A stretch of DNA of 64,000 bases from positions 56,161,926 through 56,225,925 of the forward strand of contig CM049309.1 of the NCBI GenBank assembly GCA_026874595.1. The letters are read 5' to 3'. A model generated the notes under the pieces. It saw only the letters and a list, made by a program, of their open reading frames with translations. It ran no database searches and had not been told where the DNA came from. The stretch comes from Sipunculus nudus (Eukaryota > Annelida > Sipuncula > Golfingiida > Sipunculidae). Below, one piece after another: positions 59,014 through 64,000 of this stretch (the stretch's first letter is position 1; each line of letters opens with the position of its first letter). The position numbers and the translations under genes are program-made.

Positions 59014-60907
59014 TAGCTCTGCTGACTGTAAGTCATCTGAGCTATAGATGTGGTCCATTATCCATTGTTCGTCCATCTGTCTGTCTGTCCGTCTGTAGAT
59101 GTGGCACGTTTGAAACGGTAAGACCTAGGAATCCAAAATTTGGCATAATGTTAGATGTCCCCAAGATCTCCTACCAAGCCGAAAACTGGGTTTTTGTGAC
59201 TGCGTTCCTTTGAGAAATTAAGGAAAAACCTCAATTTTTTATTAAAAACCTATTTTCACACTTCAGGACTACCTAATATCAAAACCACTAACCTGTTTTT
59301 CCTCATATTTACCATAAATATTCCTCTATATAGTTCCTATGTACATGCCAGAAATTAAGTCTGTATTATATAATTTTATAAAGTTATGGGCCCAAACATA
59401 ATGCATTTTGTAAATAATCAGGAAAGATATTTAATCACTTAACACAAAACATGTTACAGCTAAGGACTTTTTTCCCAGAAATATAACTTTAATAAATCAA
59501 AATTAAATTGTATACCCAAAATTAGATCAAAATCTTTTAAATTTTTTAAAATATTAGCAAAAATAAAAAATTGGTACCTTAAATTTTGCCCAACTTTGAC
59601 CACGGCATGTTTTTATCTTGTAAGTACATTTGATTTAATTTTCACAGCCAGTTTACATATGGATTTAATCTGATAATTTTTGAAATTTGGAAGTATAAGC
59701 TTAAAAAATAGTCTAGCTATTGAAGTTTTTTAGAGGCTCAATGTATTTGTATTTTCTAGCATCATGACCCCACTTTTGTTTACTACAACTTTGCCTGGTA
59801 ATCCAAAAATTTGCATAATGTTTAGTTAGATTTCCCTAAGATCTCCTTCCAAGCCAAAAACTGGGTCTCTGCGACCTTTTTCCTTTGAGAAATTAAGGAA
59901 AACCTCAATTTTTTTTATTAAAATCATTTTTACACTTCAGGAATGCCTAATATCAAAACCACTCACTTATTTTTTTCATATTTTCAAAAAAAATAATTGT
60001 CTATATATAACCTGTGAACATAACCTATAACCTGTAATAGGTCAGTACTATATGATTTAAAAAAGTTAAAAGTTAAAAAAATTTGTAAACTGTTGAACTG
60101 TCAACAGCTTATCAAAAAAGTAACCAATTGAAACACATGGTCAGATCTCAAAATTTTATTTGCAACAATATCTTCAGTCATATCAACCAACCATGGCCTA
60201 GGTTACCTCTTGCTCTCAGACTTTATCTACATTTCACCTTCCAGGTGTTTAAGTACTGTTGAATGCTCCAGCCCCCTCTCTTTCCTCTCTTTTTCTCTCT
60301 ACATCCACCCCTCCTTGCTGCCCTCACTATTCTCTTCTCCAAAGTCCATCCCAATGTCAGCCTCAGTAAACAAGAACAAGATGAATCAGATATATTCATA
60401 TTTTCATATTTTGTATAACTATTAATCCATATTTACCTATGTACATGCCAGAAATTATGTCAATATTGTGTAATATGTAGAAGTGGTGGGCATCAAAATA
60501 ATGTACCTTGTCAAGACCGAACAGATATCATGTCATACAGTCACAAATTCATAAATCCCCTCATCAGCATAGTTAATCATAACATTATATCTGTCAAATT
60601 GAAATCTTGCAGACTTCCGTACACTATAGATCCTTCAACAAATAGCCTTATCATCATTCTACCACTGCTTAGTATACTGTCATTGTATTCATATTTTCTC
60701 AAATATATTGCTGTTTTCAACCCCTCCCAAATCAATGAAATATAAATCATTCACTCACGTATTACATTATATTCCTTTATTATATTATAATAGCCCACCA
60801 TGTCCATGATATTCATAAGCTTTATCAACTCAATATAGTATCACAATGATGATACATTTATACTCAAATCATGATCAGCTGTGCGCCATGACCATTGGGT
60901 CCCTTGA
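59014..60907 (+). mobile_element. Subfamily C hairpin-ended element, long copy
   Basis: The 5' palindrome at 59014-59042 is followed by a GTCCATCTGTCTGTCTGTCC tract. An internal block with TTAGATGTCCCCAAGATCTC-like and CAAGCCGAAAACTGGG words occurs near 59140 and again near 59820. The 3' end at 60874-60907 has CAGCTGTGCGCCATGACCAT and GGGTCCCTTG. It could also be two abutting copies. Confidence 0.5.
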
Positions 60908-61425
60908 TCTGTCTAATTTTGAGAACTGCAATGAAGCAATGTGGCTGTTTATAGGGCACAAAGCGTAACCGTTAGACCAGGTAATTTCAAACTTCACATC
61001 CAGGGAGGTCCTAGGCAAATCTCCTTGGAAACCTGAAATTAGGTCATGGTGACCTATATTTTAAGAAATAGGGGAGAAAACATGATTTTTAAGCACTCAT
61101 TGAGTCAGATTGGGCACAAATTATATCCATTTGGCCTATAATCCTCATATACAACTTTCAGGGAGGTCCATAAAAAATTTCAATGGAAACCTGAAATGTC
61201 ACTGTGACCAGTTTTTTGCAAGCTGTGTGAAAGAACATGATTTTAACACTTTGAGTCAGATGGGCACAAATGGTAGCAGCTGGATGTATAATAAGGTCAC
61301 TGTTACCTATATCCACGGTCTATTGGCAAAATGCATGATTTTGAGCACTCCGGGAGTCATTTTACCCATTGTTCAAGGCTCCTTGAAATCAGCTGAGCGC
61401 CATGGCACATGGGCCATTTGTTTAA
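60908..61425 (+). repeat. Subfamily C tandem core and 3' end
   Basis: Units of about 130 bp with GTCCTAGGCAAATCTCCTTG and GGTCATGGTGACCTAT, related to 52980-53460, end at 61390-61420 in CAGCTGAGCGCCATGGCACA and GCCATTTGTTT. Its 5' palindrome is missing, so it is probably 5' truncated. Confidence 0.55.
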
Positions 61426-62498
61426 ACCTAGAATTATGTCTTTTTTTCAGTATTTGATATGGACTCTTGTAATTTTTAAGTCTTTTTTCTCATAGTTTAT
61501 CAATTGGAGTTCTGACTCTAAAAAGTTGCTTTTAAATTATCACATCTTTTTTTTAGCTGTATGGCCATGTACACATAATTCATGGCTTTTAACAATGTTG
61601 TTTTACTTAAAGTTATATACTGGCATATGAGAAAAAATGCAAGAATAATTGAACCTGTCATTAACTTATGTCGTTTCTGATATCATTGGATAATGGCATT
61701 CTGATTCTGTTTGGTTAGGTACCTTAAGTGATATTTTCACACACATTGATAATGTTATCAACAGCTGATTACTTGGTAGTGACAGGTGCCAACATTATCA
61801 GTAAGCATGGCCTTGACATATTCTGTCATGTCAGAGGTCATATGCCATTAATACACAACAACACTTGTAAGAGTCATTTTATCTCATTTATAATATCATT
61901 TTCTGAGTCTTAGGAACATTCCATTATAAGAGCTTGTATGCAAAAGAACTCACAGTTTAGAAAGATATACATATATGGATCCGCTTGACCAGACCTTTGC
62001 TTAGTTAATCTTCAATCAACTTAAACAGACAGTAGAGTCAGTGGCCCCTAGCTGAGTAATCAAAGTAGCTTTGAGAAGTGACATATATCTAAATAAAATT
62101 ATATATAAAACACTCATGTTTATGATGTATTTTTTAAATGTTAATTTCATAATACTTACAGTATACTTTTTATAAATCTATGAACAGGAGAGGAAGCAAA
62201 CATCTACTTCTTCTCAATCATTTCTGATATGAGGTCATATTATTGTGTCCATGACTTGTTATCATGCATAGTTATATAGTGATATCATTATTCATATACT
62301 TTTCCTGAGTAGCTTGCACCTGCTAACCTGTTTATGTTCAGAAATGTCTCTATCATGGTGATATGTTCCATTCATTTCCTGACTAGATAGCGCATGTATA
62401 TTTTCTTAGCTTGGCTGTAGACTGTTGTTATAAAGTACCAGCAGAGAGTACCAAGTTGTCAATAATATGTCATGTCTGTATTTCTATGTCTTTAATAG
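61426..62498. other. AT-rich, no feature seen
   Basis: No repeat unit, TIR or exon identified up to the candidate exon acceptor. Confidence 0.4.
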
Positions 62499-62552
62499 TC
62501 TACAGGGAAGCCCAGGAGCAGCTTGATAAAATTTTTACAAGATTCTGTAACT
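62499..62552 (+). CDS. Candidate second exon of the gene starting at 44582
   Basis: A 54-nt segment preceded by a pyrimidine-rich tract and TTTAATAG and followed by the strong donor GTAAGT. In phase 0, as required by the donor of the 44582 exon, it reads STGKPRSSLIKFLQDSVT without a stop. A second frame is also open, so phase alone does not prove it. The implied intron is about 17.8 kb and filled with repeats. I do not recognise the sequence. Confidence 0.35.
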
Positions 62553-62699
62553 GTAAGTGTAAGGTGAATCTAAAGAATTGGTGCTTAAAATATCTGACCA
62601 TTCTATGAGGCAGGTGCACAAGACTGCATTGTGGTGATCGATGACTATCATTTCCACATTTTTGCTTTAGTTTGGGACACATTTATTAGCTAACCTGTG

Positions 62700-63551
62700 A
62701 GCTTATGCGATAGCGCAGCGTTGTCCATCCACAATTGGCCTTAAGTTAACCCATGCTATCTCAAAAACTGTCAAAGCTAGCAGCGCTCAATTTTATGGAA
62801 TAATCAGTCAAATGTCAAACAGATTGAGCTTATTTTTGGCTATCTGCATTGACTTAGATTTTAAAGGGAAAAGTTAAAAAACCTTTAAAAATCTTCTTCT
62901 TTGAAACTATCCAGCCAAATTGTTCAATATTTCACAGAAATAATCACAGAAACAATTTTTCTCCAGTTTGTTCGAATGGTTTCTGTTAAGTGAATTTTGG
63001 CCAAGTTACTGGAAGCTGAACTTAGTCATTTACCAAAAAAGCATAGTAAATTTACAATCTCAGAAACGGCAACACCAAATATTTGTGCAAATGTTTGTCA
63101 CAGGAGTCATATTTGAGATTGAAGTATTGGTGGCGCCACCTGCATCGACCTTTATTGTACAGGGCTCATCAGTCATCAGTACATTAACCCATATAAATTT
63201 CTCAGGAACAGCAATCCCTAGTTGTATGAAAAAATCAGTCACATGTCAAATGTTATGGAATTGAGCTTTTTGTAGCGCCACCTGCATCAACTTACATTTT
63301 ATGGGGGGAAGCAATATGCAATAGAAACTCTTCTCTTAAATCATTCAGCCAAATTGTTCAATATTTCACGAAAATGACCCAAGAGATGAGCTCTCTCAAG
63401 TTTGTTCAAATGGTTTTGGTTTGATGAATTTTTTACAGGAATATGAACTTAGTCATTTGGCCAAGTAAGCATATTAACATTACAGTCTCAGAAACAGCAG
63501 GAGCTAGAATTGCCAAGTTTTTTGCAAATGTTGGTCACATGACTCATTTTT
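62700..63551 (+). repeat. Dispersed GGCGCCACC repeat, about three degenerate units
   Basis: Units with AGCCAAATTGTTCAATATTT, CAAGTTTGTTCAAATGGTTT-like words and GGTGGCGCCACCTGCATCGA (about 63129). The opposite-orientation relative is at 41900-42850. Confidence 0.65.
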
Positions 63552-64000
63552 AGCTCAGCTGACTATAAGTCATCTGAGCTATAGTCGTGGTCCATTGTCC
63601 GTCGTCCATCCGTCTGTCGTGCCAGCTGTCCGTCTGTCCGTCCGGATGTCCGTCTGTAAGACTGCCACGTTTCGACACCATTGGACCTACGAATCTGAAA
63701 TTCAGCATACAGTTAGATGTCCCCAAAATCTCCTACCATGCCGAAAATTGGGTCAATAGAACTTCGTTCCTTCGAGATATTAAGGAAAAACCTCAATTTT
63801 TTATTAGAAATCTATTTTCACACTTCAGGAATGCCTAATATCAAAACCACTCATCTAGTTTTCTTCATATTTACCATAAATATTCCTCTATATAGTTCCT
63901 ATGTACATGCCAGAAATTAAGTCAGTATTATTTAATTTAAAAAAGTTATGGGCCCAAACATAATGGACTTTGTAAAAAAATTAGGAAAGATATTTGGTCA
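63552..64000 (+). mobile_element. Subfamily C hairpin-ended element, cut by window end
   Basis: A perfect-looking 5' palindrome (63552-63580, AGCTCAGCTGACT ... AGTCATCTGAGCT), then a CCGTCTGTCCGTCC tract, then the same interior block as 59110-59400 (TTAGATGTCCCCAAAATCTC). It continues past the window. Confidence 0.65.

Overview
The window is animal nuclear DNA. It is AT-rich, has GT-AG introns and is dense in transposon relics and short tandem repeats. The style of the repeats (non-autonomous elements with minisatellite cores, a DIRS-type retroelement, many MITEs) suggests a mollusc, probably a bivalve; this is inference. No rRNA, tRNA, CRISPR or bacterial-type feature is seen.

2790-29057 (+ strand) holds the 3' part of one large gene for a secreted protein of EGF and laminin-G domains. 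I joined 29 coding exons by splice sites and reading phase. Every junction is in phase, giving about 1,907 residues that start inside the gene (the 5' end lies upstream) and run to a TAG stop. The order is about 31 EGF repeats (13 of them in one 1,449-bp exon), LamG, EGF, LamG, EGF, EGF, LamG, stop. There is no membrane segment, so the best match is an eyes-shut (EYS/spacemaker)-like extracellular matrix protein rather than Crumbs or Notch. The gene shows recent local exon duplication: decayed copies of EGF exon pieces lie in two introns. One intron carries a 3.45-kb DIRS-type element (13091-16540) with inverted terminal repeats, an internal complementary region and broken gag-like and tyrosine recombinase reading frames, but no visible reverse transcriptase.

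29058-44500 is a short 3' UTR followed by repeat-rich sequence with no convincing gene: a minisatellite-cored element (29614-31140), a TTAA-flanked MITE, several tandem repeats and AT microsatellites.

44582-44695 looks like the first coding exon of a second, unrecognised + strand gene. It has a good start context and an ETS-like CCGGAAG box upstream. A possible second exon lies at 62499-62552. Between them is almost pure repeat: a hAT-like element nested by another element (46808-48399), a ~280-bp array rich in AGGTCA direct repeats (49370-50500), a 2-kb TIR element (54193-56218), and members of a hairpin-ended, Helentron/HINE-like family.

The main hidden signals are (i) one shared architecture, 5' palindrome plus subterminal inverted repeat plus 3' hairpin plus CTAGTT or CTTGTT, across three otherwise unrelated repeat subfamilies, (ii) dispersed nuclear-receptor-like AGGTCA direct repeats, and (iii) a recurrent palindrome close to AGGTGGCGCCACCT in many repeat copies from 33 to 63 kb.
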